Source: Haemonchus contortus (lineage: Eukaryota > Nematoda > Chromadorea > Rhabditida > Trichostrongylidae). Taken from it: a stretch of DNA of 64,000 nt. How positions within the stretch are numbered: the first letter of the stretch is position 1; every line of letters starts with the position of its first letter. Positions 31,736-42,899 of the stretch are shown one piece after another. The translations under genes were made by a program, and so were the position numbers. The notes beneath the pieces were generated by a model that searched no databases, was not told where the DNA came from, and worked only from the letters and a program-made list of their open reading frames with translations. Where the stretch lies: positions 25,250,897 through 25,314,896 of the forward strand of contig LS997563.1 of assembly GCA_000469685.2 (NCBI GenBank), in the 5' to 3' direction.

Positions 31736-32198
31736 ATGAGCGACTGTGGTTGTGAAGTGTCGATCGACGTTCCTACATGGGCACCGGCTGCGATCGCTTT
31801 TGCTGTGTCGGTTGCAGTGGCGATTGCAGTAATAGTGGCTTATGTTCTTCGCGAAATGGAGAGGCACAAGGTGTTTTACGAACCAGAAATTTTCTTTCAT
31901 CATTTTCTTTGCACTCGTTGCTGCTATTAACACATCAAATATTCAGAGATGTTTTGGAACTCTACCAAATATGGGAGTTATGATTTCATACAAGCCCTGT
32001 TAGAGTTTCGTATCATTAGGGACATTAGCAAAATTTTGCCTGCCTTATGCAAGCAAACATGAAAATCTCTGAACCCAGAAATCATATTTCTTCCTGTATC
32101 AGGAAAAGGCGGAGAGCCATAAACAGTACCGAACACTCTCGGAACTTCCAAGCTATGGCAATAAAAAGCTCGAACTATTCTCTACTCACCATATGAAG
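31736..32198 (+). CDS. First two exons of a predicted membrane protein gene
   Basis: Exon one (31736-31870) begins MSDCGCEVSIDVPTWAPA and encodes a strongly hydrophobic alanine/valine-rich segment at about residues 17-36 followed by VLREMERHK, so a type II signal-anchor is likely. It ends AAG/GTGTTT in phase 0. Exon two (32103-32198) follows TTCCTGTATCAG, is open in phase 0 for 32 codons (EKAESHKQYRTLSELPSYG...), and ends ATGAAG/GTTCCA. A trans-splice or cis acceptor-like TACTGTTCAG lies at about 31703-31711. The head is too short to be a cuticle collagen N-terminus. Later plus-strand exons to 56256, mostly phase 0, are the candidates to continue it. Function unknown. Confidence 0.5.
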
Positions 32199-32315
32199 GT
32201 TCCATTATGCGAAACGCGGTAGAGAACTGCTGTTATCAAAATATAGACTCATACTCGCCCAACGAGATATGCAACCAACCTTGATCGCCACAATCTTTTC
32301 ACCCATCCGATGCTG

Positions 32316-32450
32316 GTCGATTTCCGCCGGATTCGTCTGGGGGAGTAAGAGCGCAGAATGGTACTTTGTACCTCTGCTCTTTTTCCACAGGTAAAAAATA
32401 CAAACAGCCCAGTACGTCACTAGATTCTGAGTGAAACTCTTCTGCGCCGC
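32316..32450 (+). mobile_element. Possible SINE 3' half
   Basis: TTCGTCTGGGGGAGTAAGAGC and the later CGTCACTAGATTCTGAGTG resemble, in order, the body of the SINE at 14024-14335. The tRNA-like head is not recognisable. Confidence 0.35.
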
Positions 32451-32694
32451 AAGGACGGTATTGAACAACACCAAAAATATATTCCATCAACTGGTACGAG
32501 TTATCTGGTATTTTCGACTTTAAGCATAATCTTTGCTATAACCACTCGACGAAGAATCGAAGATTTGCTGTTTGGAATTGTAACTATGTAGCGACGACTA
32601 CCCGTAGAATGGCTGATATCCTTAAGGGCATCCCCAATTTTCCTGGGGGGGGCTCGAACTCCTTTTTTTCGAGAATCAAGCTCCTATCCCATAT

Positions 32695-32985
32695 ATTACT
32701 ACGTTCTCGCTCGCCCTCGCCTTTTCACTGGTTTTTATGCCACAGCCTACGCGGACTCGCATGAGCAAAGTGGTGAGCCGACCAGCCAATATCGGCATCG
32801 AAATGTGAAGCAGGAAGCCGCTCTTGGTATAACCAATTCTGAATTGAAATTTTTGTTGATTGCTGTTATTGTGCAGCAGTTCAATACCAATATTGGCTGA
32901 CCACGTCGTAATGTGAGTGCTGCTGAACTATAGCATAAAAGTTATCAAAAAGGCGAGGTTAAGCAGAATGTCGGTAGTAAAATTT
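32695..32985. repeat. Foldback element, ~290 bp
   Basis: Left arm about 32695-32800 and right arm about 32879-32985 are imperfect reverse complements (GCCAATATCGG against CCAATATTGGC; CTCGCCTTTT against AAAAGGCGAG). No coding content. Confidence 0.6.
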
Positions 32986-33061
32986 AAAAAGCACGGGCGT
33001 GCCCAAGAGAGCTAGCCGTCCAAGGCCAACATTCTGCTCGTAACTCGCCATCATTGTGAGA

Positions 33062-33552
33062 TAACAAAGCTTATCATGGCTATTTTTCGAGAAAAAACAA
33101 ATTTTGATTTAGGTGCTAGTTAGGCTGGGTTGCATAAGTGATCGTCCGTTCGCGCGAACCGGAAATCGATTTTAAACCCATTCCAATGGAATTCATGAAA
33201 TTCATAGTCTATTGGCATCATTTGCGATGACCTCCTGTGTTCATAGTGGTTGGAAGGCAAAAGATCGTAATGCTGAGGAAAATTCTTCGATACCATGCTC
33301 TTCGTTTGCTTCAGTGGTTGTTACTTTGAACGGCTATTTGTACGTCATTAATTTATTAGATGAGTAGAAAGTAATGTTCGGTTCCGTCTAAAACGTTATG
33401 GCAAATATGTACAACTGCAAGAAGTGATGAACACATTTTGTTTGAGACAAACACAAACAATAGTAACTACTGAAGTATCTAGTAACGTTTCTTTAGGGTG
33501 AATAGAATACAGGAAAAGTGCGAAATGGGTGAAGGTGTCATCCTGAGTGAGT
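33062..33552. other. Gene-free stretch
   Basis: Intron or intergenic sequence; nothing recognised. Confidence 0.35.
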
Positions 33553-33839
33553 GTGGTGCGTGAAGAATTTCGAAGTTATCTGGCTCCAAGATCAGTTTCA
33601 CTTGAGTTGCTCTTCATCACTCCCAGGTCTACGGAAGGATTCTGTCATCAACATTCACAAGAAGAAGTTCTTTATCGCCTTCATGACAATGCAAGGGAGG
33701 CGGAGAGTTCCAACTAATCAAATGGCGTCTCCCTCGAAAGAATTCTGGAGCTGATACGTCAGCATAGATCGCAGTTGCGAGCAATTATCAGTTACCGTCT
33801 CATCTTGCGCAGCTTCGCAGAGGCAGGGGAAGTTTTATA
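33553..33839 (+). pseudogene. Broken coding-like stretch, origin unknown
   Basis: One frame is open from about 33553, reading REEFRSYLAPRSVSLELLFI and EEVLYRLHDNAREAE, interrupted by a single TAA near 33717, then continuing LERILELIRQHRSQLRAII and LRSFAEAG to a stop at 33839. The helical composition on both sides of one stop suggests a decayed gene or transposon protein. No splice borders and no recognised family. Confidence 0.25.
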
Positions 33840-34227
33840 GGTCCTCTCTATACGCTAACCTTTGAGTTCTCCCTTCCAAGGTCCGCACTGTGTTGGAAGA
33901 GCAGGATTGAGTCATATTGTCAAGAAGTTCCCGTGAGTTATCATCACGTTTCTAGCTTCATTCTTCAAGCTGCAATTGTAAGAATGTAAGGCTCTCTTTT
34001 TGTATATAGCTAACGAGTGCTATTCAAAGAGTGAGACGTGGACTATGTAGGTCGTGGAGTTCGTATTCCACTACTTCAGAGCATTATTCTACATGACTGG
34101 CAGATTCAGAACACTGAAGAAATGAGAGCTAAGCGAACAATTAGGTCTCCAAACAGAACAATGGCTCACATACTGTGTGTTTTGAAAACGTCGATTTGAA
34201 AAGAACTGTTAGAAAGGAGCCGTTACT

Positions 34228-34337
34228 TGTACAACATGAATAGTTTTCCTTAGCTCTGAAGTAGCTTCACAATCGAAGTTAGTTAACTTCCATCGTGAAG
34301 CTACTTCAAAGCTAAGGAAAACTATTCATGTTGTACA
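34228..34337. mobile_element. Small palindromic foldback, 110 bp
   Basis: Arms of about 50 bases (from TGTACAACATGAATAG to its complement) pair almost perfectly around a few central bases. It abuts the duplicated exon fragment at 34350. Confidence 0.85.
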
Positions 34338-34349
34338 TCGCGGTGATGG

Positions 34350-34467
34350 TCTTACGTTCTTCGTGAAATGGAAAGGCACAAGGTGTTTCACAAACCCGAA
34401 ATCATTTCATTTTTTTCTATGTGCAATGAGTACGCTTTCGTTACTGCTATGAACACATCAAATCGCG
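34350..34467 (+). pseudogene. Duplicate of the exon-one 3' end and intron start
   Basis: CTTCGTGAAATGGAAAGGCA, then CAAGGTGTTTCAC and ATGAACACATCAAAT parallel 31840-31955 with about 80 percent identity, including the splice donor. The hydrophobic part and start codon are not included, so the copy is non-functional as a first exon. Confidence 0.7.
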
Positions 34468-34746
34468 AATAGCTGTTCATGCCTTTACCTCGTGGACCTG
34501 GTTTCCACATTAATTCCACATGAAAGGCTCAGCTCCGGAGCTAAGTAGAGAAGGGTACCGAAGAACATCGAGGTTGCAGTCAAGAAGGCAAACAATATCT
34601 AGCTGAGCGCTTATAATTTGGCACTGCAGTTCTCACCGCCTTGAATTACTTTTCTGGATTTGGACTCTACGCGGGCACGATAGTCATGCAGACAGCAGTA
34701 TTCAACACGCTCTAGAAAAAAACGATGTTCGCACTTTCTCGATAAT

Positions 34747-34909
34747 CACAAAAGGGGAGGCCGCGGGCCGAGATTAAGGACGCTCTAGTTTGCCTCAAGG
34801 AATTGAAGATCAGGCAGAACGAGACACGTCGTGCGATTTTTGATGACTTTTGGACGGGGGCGGTTACCGACCAGACTCTTCAGGATGTCAAATGGCCATC
34901 AGAATAATC
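34747..34909 (+). other. Coding-like patch
   Basis: A plus-strand frame reads KGRPRAEIKDALVCLKELKI, then ETRRAIFDDFW and stops at 34909. It is protein-like and helical but has no clear acceptor. It could be an exon of the surrounding gene or a transposon fragment. Confidence 0.25.
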
Positions 34910-35221
34910 GCCTGTCGGAGATAAAACTTCTCCTCGAGTTCTCTGGATGAAAGGGATTTCGGAACTGGTGTCCCTTGAGTAAGCAGGGTACCCGAGATTA
35001 CATTGGTTCACAATAGAGATGTACAGAGATATTATATCCCTTAGATCGAGCATATCGATGAGTAGTGACAACTTTCCATGCATGTGACAAAGTTAGCGGT
35101 GATATTATCTCTCTAGTAAACCAAGTCCAAAATACAAACTTCGTGCATGTACATTCTGGAGTGGCTTCGCTCTGGAGTGTTTTCATCAACTTAACCACTG
35201 TTGAAAAATTCTCAGTTCTAG

Positions 35222-35338
35222 ACTTTCTACGGGAGAGAGGATAAGCTATCGTCAAGAGAACAACTTGGAGAAATCAAGAAGAAGGAAGAAATGGATGCAT
35301 ACGTTCTTGGCCGTACCAGTGAAGAGGTCAAAAAATTT
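35222..35338 (+). CDS. Possible exon of the membrane protein gene
   Basis: After CAGTTCTAG the sequence is open in phase 0: TFYGREDKLSSREQLGEIKK, then EEMDAYVLGRTSEE. A usable donor is unclear: the frame runs on to FLQCIAS and a stop near 35358, with a GTGTAT at 35345. Its charged helical character matches the other exons. Confidence 0.3.
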
Positions 35339-35358
35339 TTGCAGTGTATTGCAAGCTA

Positions 35359-36119
35359 ACGTATTTCGGAGGGGGGGAAGGGGGGGAAAGGACCGGAGTA
35401 ACATAAGCACGGAGACTCAGGGTGTTTAGCGTTTGGATTTCGAAATTCACAGGGAGTTGAGGGGTCACTGATGGTAGGTGGCACGACTAGACTCCACTCT
35501 CAGTAGCCGTCATACCGCCATTATAAAAGGGCGAAGCTTACTCGTCATCTGAGTGAAATTGAGCAGAAAAGTTGGAGGGGGAAAATGAATCAAATGAGTG
35601 ACTCAAAAACACAGTTCACGATGAAAACGACTTCCGAGATTTTCTTTGTGTGGAATTGAAAAGCTACCTCACATGAAATTGTTGTGACGAGAGAAAAACA
35701 AAAAATGGCCAAGACAGGACGTAATAAGACCTACACGTCCAAAAGGGCTTGTTATGAAGGTTCCGTTAGAGCTGCGGAACTCGCAACGAAGAGTTTGTTG
35801 CCACGATCAATAGCAGGCTTATATTGGAGACACTCAGAGGGTTAGAAACGGGGGAACTTTCAAAGAATCTGCAGCCAAACGACTACTTTTTTAAGGAAGC
35901 AAAAAACGTTTATCATGTGGAAAAAGGATGGTTTTGTCGGTCAGTAACTAGACAAAATGATCGGTATTGGTAAGGAAATCAATGTAAACGGTATCAATAG
36001 AATTCTTCTTTCATAGCGGGCTGCCGACACCTCCCCACATGATATGTTACATTTCAAACTTCTCACTACAAGTCTTTTTGCGAACTGACACACAGAACGA
36101 CTTGCAAGCAAACACAAAA
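35359..36119. other. Gene-free stretch with a decayed satellite unit
   Basis: Bases 35460-35505 (GATGGTAGGTGGCACGACTAG) resemble part of the ~146-bp unit. A purine run lies near 35370. A short frame at 35730-35840 has no splice support. Confidence 0.4.
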
Positions 36120-36154
36120 AGTTGGCTATATGTATATGTGTAGATTATAGTCAG

Positions 36155-36187
<33 letters not shown>

Positions 36188-36200
36188 TATATATGCGTAT
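36120..36200. repeat. (TA)n microsatellite
   Basis: A run of about 17 TA units (36150-36183), with TATGTATATG and GCGTATATATGCG on its sides. Confidence 0.9.
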
Positions 36201-36426
36201 AAGATCACAGAACATGTGCGCCTTCTTCAACAAAATCAGTTCAGGTGCTGGTCATCAAGAGTCCTGCTCAAAAGTCACCAGGTGCGCCAGGCACTGCTCG
36301 AAGTGGTGTCAAGGTGATGCTGAGGAAAAAACGAATTATAACAACGACACCGAGCAAGCCGTAGGGTTCCTTTTTACTCTTCCATAAATTCTGAACATAA
36401 TTGAACGTCCTTTTGAGTCTTACAAC

Positions 36427-37640
36427 TGAAGGATACTTGAGCCATTCAAGATGTGATGTATACCCCCGTAAGTGGTTTTGAACGTTGGTCTCAAAGCTGT
36501 GTTCCGAATCTGCGAAACGATTCTGGGAACAAAGTTACGGGACCGATGCCTCCCTGTGTTAAACCGCTGTTCCGAACGGATCACCGAGCCGTTCAAAGCA
36601 GTATTGTGCAACGGTGGCGCAGCTGATGTTATGGTGAACTGGTAGGCATGACATCAAGGTTCGGTTACTTTGTGCATGTGCTCGATTTGCTTTTTTCAAA
36701 AAGTGCGTCCTAAGCACTTGCAATACATTTTTGGTGCAATGTCGGGCATCTACAGGGCTCCCTCATCATTTAGGGCTCTGGGGAATAACACTCTTGGGGA
36801 ATAATAATCAAATAAATTTTTTTACTACTTTTGACCGAATATATACGCCTCTACACCCCGTACAATCATTTGGTGTTTCAAAATCTTCGGCAGTTCCCTG
36901 TACTTACGATAGACTGCTGTCGAATTGCTCACCCGACCGGAGCCCTCTTTGGGAGGGATACGGTCTAAACATTCGAGGAATACTGTCCTCGCTTCCGAAA
37001 CGGTGGTACAAGTTAGCTGCCATTGTTAAAGAGATACTGTAAAACAATACTTTATCGCTTTGTATCACATATCATTATCCGCTCATCCTTTGAAGGCACA
37101 GTTCACAATAATTCAATGGACGGGGGCGTCAATGGCCATCCCGCCTCTCGATCGAAGTCGCGTCAGAGGGTTGGACGAGTGTCGAGACCATACAGATTAC
37201 AGATTCTCGTTCGAGGACCCACACACAATCAGCTGTCTCCGAGTGATGGAGCTGTGTTTTTCTCCCATTCTTTTTTCCTCTGCTATTCTTCTTGCTGCCG
37301 CGATCCCTTATTTAATTTCCTAATCCTAGAGGCTGAAAAAGGTAGCTACTTTTGTTGTTACTAGGGTTTTTTGTTTACCTATGCTTATAAGTGAATAAAT
37401 TTTCGCTCACCATTGTCTTTTATTTGCACCACGACCCACAGTCGCACAGTTGCTTTTATCGGCTCGGTGACCTGTTCGGAACAGTGTTATAACACAGTGA
37501 GGCATCGGTCCCGTAACCTTGTTTCCAGAATCGTTTCGCAGGTTTGCAACACAGAATTGAGATCAGCGTTCGAAATAACCTACGAGGGTATACATCACAT
37601 CTCGAATGGCCAGTGCGACCAAGTATACATCCCTTGTTAA
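36427..37640. mobile_element. Inverted-repeat element, ~1.2 kb
   Basis: Arms at about 36427-36610 and 37430-37640 pair with scattered mismatches; shared blocks include CCATTCRAGATGTGATGTATAC, GGACCGATGCCTC and GATCACCGAGCCG. The central 0.8 kb has open frames (36731-37042 and 37060-37323) with no recognised motif, so the element is probably non-autonomous. Confidence 0.7.
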
Positions 37641-38177
37641 ACTTTCCTCTAAAAATCTAGTAGGTGTACGCTAGAGGAGTACAATCACTAGTAGCAGTAT
37701 GCAAAGTTTCAACATGTTGTGATGATGAGATGCAAGTAGCATTTAGCTTAACATTTTTGAGTCTGGGATCTTTGGTACTTGTTGAACGCTTCATTTTCCT
37801 ACATTTGGACTCTTAGATACACTGAGTAGTGCTTGCTAGGATCTTCGATGTGAAATGATCCCTACAATATTGGTTTGTCCGGAATGTTTTCGCTTTTTTT
37901 GAACATATTGAGTTTATCTACTGTTTTACGAAAAATCAGGTATCTAACTTTATAAACTTGTACAGTTTCTGAAAGGGATAATCCTCTCCTATATCTCTAT
38001 ATCTCTGTATGGATTCTGTTAAAATCCCTTAAAGTTTTCTGCATAAGGCTCGTGTGAAAATTGTGGGCCATCGCGTGCTTTTCGGCATCTTATGCTTTCT
38101 GCTATAACAAGAACGCGGCTCAAGCCGCGAGAAAGTGTTGTGACGTTTGAGTAGACAGTGCTCCAGGGAACATACAG
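37641..38177. other. Gene-free stretch
   Basis: Probable intron; nothing recognised. Confidence 0.35.
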
Positions 38178-38300
38178 TGCGTGAGTGATATGAAGAACTC
38201 AAGCAGGAAAAATTCACCTTTGAAGGACGGCAATGCTCAGAGAAGCTGTCACGACCGAATCAAGATGTTTATCGAAGCGAATCAGCGCATCACTCTACTC
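38178..38300 (+). CDS. Predicted exon, helical, phase 0
   Basis: Between AACATACAG and CTC/GTGAGA the frame is open for 41 codons, CVSDMKNSSRKNSPLKDGN... to DRIKMFIEANQRITLL. A second acceptor (GTGCTCCAG, exon from 38167) would add a few residues with a different entry phase. Phase 0 at both ends fits exon 32103-32198 upstream and 45546 downstream. Function unknown. Confidence 0.4.
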
Positions 38301-38626
38301 GTGAGATAAGGGAGAGACTTGGTGTTTAAAAATCAACCATCCATTCGTTGGACCTCGGTTTTCTTAAGCGCCTTGATTTCTGTACAACTGTATATCAGTG
38401 TGCGAGAGAGTGCTGTGTTGATAGTCAAATTAATCAATTGAGTAGTGAAGTTGAAAGTATTTAAAAAACCATCATTCAGCGCTTCATCGGATTTGGTTAG
38501 ATCTAATGATCCTTATAGCAATATCATTCTAACTCTCTCAATAAAGACAGTTTTGGTAGGAAAGCATAATGGAGGTACGGCCTAAGGAAAAATTCAATTC
38601 AGACCTCCAACCTCGATTCCTGGCAG

Positions 38627-38696
38627 CCTGGAACAAGTCTCGCCTAATGTTGTAAACTTCACCATCGTTTACGACAAAACCGGACGAGCGTTCGAA
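38627..38696 (+). CDS. Predicted exon with consensus donor
   Basis: After CCTGGCAG the sequence reads LEQVSPNVVNFTIVYDKTGR then AFE before GAA/GTAAGG, an excellent donor. It starts one base into a codon and ends in phase 0, so it does not join directly to the exon ending at 38300. The frame stays open past the donor (RFQHESLSVSYRPLATSG) to a stop near 38800, so it could also be a terminal exon of another gene. A 15-base open segment upstream (GAAAGCATAATGGAG between TTGGTAG and GTACGG) may be a micro-exon. Confidence 0.4.
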
Positions 38697-38800
38697 GTAA
38701 GGTTTCAACATGAAAGTTTATCAGTATCATACAGACCATTAGCAACATCAGGACCCTACGGTGAAATGTCCGTTATTCGCTTCATGGTCAATGTAGCCTG

Positions 38801-39136
38801 ATAAGAATATGTCTCAAGAAACCGATCAGGCCTACTGAGTGTAGCAATTTGACGTTCACTGACCATTCTTTCCTTCAAGGTGATATCAATACTAGGGAAA
38901 GGGATTTTAGGAACGGGAACAAGATATAAAGGATATGAGAACCAGAGATGCAGATTTCACAGTAGCTCACTGAGTTCAAGCCCGCTTGGGATCCTGATGA
39001 GTGACCCTAATCCTCTACCAACCTCTGGTTACAACTTGAGCTTATAGCTTTGATCACTTAATTTTAAACAACTTCTTTCCATGACTAGCCCTGCTTATTT
39101 CTTGGAAATTTAGCCAGATCTTGGCAATGCACTTAC
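38801..39136. other. Gene-free stretch
   Basis: Nothing recognised. Confidence 0.35.
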
Positions 39137-39997
39137 TTAAAGGCACAGTTCAGGACAATTTTGGGGGTATCCGGTATTTCAGAGATAGTGGTAGGTAAGG
39201 CCTGCACTAGGACAATGGTAAAGCATAAAAGGCTAAAAACAGTGAAAAAAGGAAAACAAACAGCCGAAAAAAAAGAGGAAAAAGTGGTTGGACGAGATTC
39301 ATAAAGGGAAAACGGTGGTTAAGTGAATTTTCGCGGAAGTACATGAATGCGACGCCATGTGTGCAATGGCACACAAAACACCCAAACAGCTGATTTAGAC
39401 TAGATTCTTGAAACTATTTATTCCCCAACTGATATTTCGCTGAACTTTTATGTTTATTCAGTTGTTCTGCACAGAAAGGTGAGTAAATTCCCTTATATTT
39501 ATCATTTTACGATTAAATGTACCTAAATTTCCACATAGTACGTTGTTTTATTAGATGCATGCTAGGATTTCAATTTTTTTATTTGCAACGCATTTTCTTC
39601 ATTTGGGGTCATTTATGTGTTCTTGTACAATGTCAAGAACACTCTTTGACCTTCATTTGAAGATGTATGCTCAGTTGAAGCCTAGCATCATCATGGGATT
39701 ATCAATACTAGCTCCTGTACGAGGCGGTCGACCAGCTGACCATTCCTGGCAATTTGCCAACCAGCGTATCGATTTTCCACCAACTTCGCTCCAATGCGAA
39801 AGTGGTGAAGGAAAATTCGAACCCGTAGTCAGCCTAGCGAGGGGCGGAGGCCTGACGTCCCCCAATGTTCCTGCCCTTATTGTCCCTATCCAGACCCTTT
39901 TCCGACCTAAGTCCTGCACGAATGGTATCAGAGGGGGCATCGAATTCAAACTATGTGCAAATCTCCGAAACCATTCTTTCGTGACCTGTGCCTTTAA
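39137..39997. mobile_element. TTAA-flanked non-autonomous element, copy 2
   Basis: It starts TTAA-AGGCACAG and ends CTGTGCCT-TTAA. It is an inverted, near-identical copy of 2323-3181 of almost the same length (861 against 859 bases). The open frame of about 110-160 codons on either strand exists in both copies but has no recognised domain and lacks a consistent start, so I do not call it a gene. Confidence 0.85.
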
Positions 39998-40309
39998 GCA
40001 GAGAATTATCTGCAACCAGGTGGGAGCACCTGGGTGAATGAGTTTTTGGCTTTTTGCACAAGGTAATCATTTCACTGACACTGGTACTCCTACACTCCTG
40101 AGCTCACTCGAAGAATTGCACGTCTTGGCTAAAGAGGCGTGAAAGCGCGCAGACGTCCAGTGCTGATACTCCTGTTTGTCTTTGATGCAGGGCTAGTCTG
40201 ACAGGGTTCAAGATGTAACTTCAAACGCCAAGCGGAGAACTCGCGGGGAAACTGAATCAAGAACCTTCCCAGTTAATTTGTATAGAGATAATTTTACATT
40301 GTGAAAAAC
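39998..40309. other. Gene-free stretch
   Basis: Nothing recognised. Confidence 0.35.
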
Positions 40310-42110
40310 AATGTGCGAGTCGTAATGGATCTATGGAAACAGTGGCGGCTCTGAAGCGATGCGATCATCGAATCATGCAGCAGATAAATGAGACGCATGC
40401 TCGAAAAGACCTTGATATTTGGAAAGGTTGCCGAACACTCACCAAGGCCATATAGCAGAATATTCAGAACTAGAGACCTTGTACGAAAAGTTTAATTGTC
40501 TTGAAGGCTTGAGTTCATTCTTCAATCGACCATGGCCAACATTGAGCTGCTCAAGGCAACAGAACAGATAGGGCCGTTAAAAACAGCGGCGACTGTATTC
40601 AAGAAAATCAGCTGAAGCCAAAGGCAACTGAAAAGAAATGCTATGACGGATTCTTCAATAAGAATGAGTTTCCATGGAAGAATAGAGTGGGATCAACATG
40701 GAATAAGCATCGGAGAGCATTGGATAAGGTGATTTGCTCAGATTTGCTCAATTCTTGGAGACTGCTAGACGAAGTGTTTCGAATGCATGAAAGAGCAGAT
40801 AGATGTTATTTTAATCTTCCTCGAAAAGTTTCACGATTGTCTCCGCACGCACCTCAGAGGTCTGGGTCTCGAGCTCCAAACGTATTGTGGAAGGCCAACA
40901 ATGTTCTGTTCTTTTCACACCCTGACCCCTAGTTTTCCCTTCTCTCCGCTCCCAGAGTTATATCATCAGCGAAGAGCCACGGATGCTTCCAAGATGACGT
41001 TTAATATAGAAGAAAATACCTCGGGACTAAGGTCAGTAGACAGTCTACCTAAATATCAAAAGCGTCGTTCTCTACAAAAAGCTTCCCAAAGATGCGACTG
41101 GCTTTGCACACCCCTCAGAGCTGAGAGAGGTGATCTATTCACATGCAGCTGGAGTCGATTTTTCGCTTACAACTTCTTTCCATTTACACATGTTCTTCTA
41201 ATGTACTTGTCTACTGTCCACTTCTTCTGTAAAATACTCGCAAGCTTTTTTGTGATGCCATTTAGCACTAGTAAGAATAGGAATGCGCTCAGAGCTGATG
41301 CCTGCCTGGCTAACCATGACATCTATTGGTTCTGTTGATACATGTATGTAGAAAGTTTCGTTCTCATGAGACCTTTCAGAAATGTGATAGTGGTGATCGG
41401 TCCGACGCTTTCCCCAAATCGAGGAGGGCGAACCTAGTGCCGAAGTTACTGCTTTCTTCAGAATTCCCCAACACTTGGCTATTATTATAAAAGTAGCATC
41501 CTTTATAAAACTGAGGGTATGAGGCTGTTCCTGTGCTTAATAGGGGACAAGTTACCTCATCAAGTTCACTCTATCACAGTCTTGAGGTATGCGCAGTCAT
41601 CCTGAACCCACCGTAGATGGCTCAGTCCATAGCATCGCCCTTTTGTGTAGCTGGGGACAATGCTCCTTCACGCATCTGAAATGCTCCTTCTAGCAGTATC
41701 CAGGAACTGAGTAGTTCACCTAACCCAATGCTCTCAGAGCGTATTCTATGTCTCGGTTGGTTCCACTCTATTCTTTCTGTGAAAACCCATTCTCAATAAA
41801 GAATACGTCGAAGCATTTTTTCCTGTTGCCCTTGGCTTCAGCTGGTTTCCTCGAACACAGTCGACTCTATTTTTAACGACCCTATCTATTCTGTTGTCTT
41901 CAGCAGCTCAATGTTGGCCATTGCCGATTGAAGAGTAAACTAAAGCCTCCAAGCAATTCACCATTTCCTACAATAGATCTAAATCTGAATATTCTGCTAT
42001 ATGGCCTTAGTTAGTCTGCTAATACTTTTGAAAACATCAAGGTTTTTTTCAAGCTTGCGTCTCTTTTATCTGCTGCATGACTCGATGAACACATCACTTC
42101 AAAACCGCGC
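40310..42110. mobile_element. Diverged inverted-repeat element, ~1.8 kb
   Basis: The left arm (about 40310-40810) and right arm (about 41650-42110) are reverse complements at moderate identity: GCCATATAGCAGAATATTCAG against CTGAATATTCTGCTATATGGC, GGCCAACATTGAGCTGCT against its near complement, and CATGCAGCAGATAA against TTATCTGCTGCATG. The central 0.8 kb contains an open frame of 183 codons (40787-41338) without motifs; on the minus strand near 40970 a short LFADDIT string recalls a reverse transcriptase box but stops surround it. Type unknown. Confidence 0.6.
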
Positions 42111-42284
42111 TGTGCTGTCTTCCATGGAACTGCTACGAACTGTTGAGTTGAGGGCGGTTTCCAGGTGACGTAACAGGGGTGGTAGTTTAATTACCATGGA
42201 ATACAGAATAGAGACCCAGACGAATCGATAGAGTTTTGAATGCTGTTCACAAATATGGAGGTTGAACTCCGGGGTGGCAAGCGT

Positions 42285-42375
42285 CAACGTGGCCTAGTGG
42301 TACTGTTCTCGTATCATGGACGGGCAATGAAGGTTTGCTCCTCGTCATTGTCGGTGTAGAACATTGATGAAAACC
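42285..42375 (+). other. Possible tRNA-like (SINE head) remnant
   Basis: TGGCCTAGTGGTACTG fits an A box, and a degenerate B-box-like GGTTTGCTCC follows about 45 bases later. No SINE body follows, so this is weak. Confidence 0.2.
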
Positions 42376-42486
42376 CTTGAAAGTATATGTGAATAGCACA
42401 TGTCGATCACAAGCTGCATACTTTACGTTACATGCAGCTCCTATGCAATCGAAAATAGATCAGTCAGTCTCCTCAAAGCTGACAAA

Positions 42487-42735
42487 AAACACACAAATAT
42501 AACAAAAAGAAAAAAGGGGCTACGGAAGCTGTGAGGAAGTAGAGCCCAAAGCCCGAGAATTCGTAATCAGTGAAAAAAAGGAGATGCTCACGAAGCAGCT
42601 GGCTTGTTTATGTGATGGAGACCAGTCAGTGTTTATCAATAAGTTGACAACAGAAAGATCACCACCACTAATGTTAGCAAGAAAAGTGGGTGGCCTGGTG
42701 ACGGTTACACCGATTTTGCTTATTGGGCACATTCA
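42487..42735 (+). other. Coding-like stretch, function unknown
   Basis: One plus-strand frame is open for about 80 codons: GYGSCEEVEPKAREFVISEK, then MLTKQLACLCDGDQSVFINK and LTTERSPPLMLARK, with a possible phase-0 donor (AAA/GTGGGT) and a stop at the end. No acceptor is evident in the A-rich sequence upstream. It may be an exon of the surrounding gene or a fragment of an unrecognised element next to the RTE copy. Confidence 0.3.
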
Positions 42736-42899
42736 AGACATTTCTTCATGTTGAAGGAAATATCGATAGCAAAATGACGCTCACGCATTCTTACAGCGTC
42801 TTCACACTGTTTTATGCTCAAGGCAAGTTAGCAGTAAAGTTGTATATCGTCCTCCGGGAAAAGTGGTGGTCAATGTATATCACTCTCTATATATCGAAG

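Noticed and set aside
33553..33839. A functional exon
   Set aside because: One in-frame stop splits it and no acceptor or donor pair restores the frame; kept only as a possible pseudogene.
39671..40037. Frames of 114 and 160 codons within the TTAA-flanked element
   Set aside because: The counterparts in the copy at 2304-2774 differ in start and end and have no motif; both strands are open at once.
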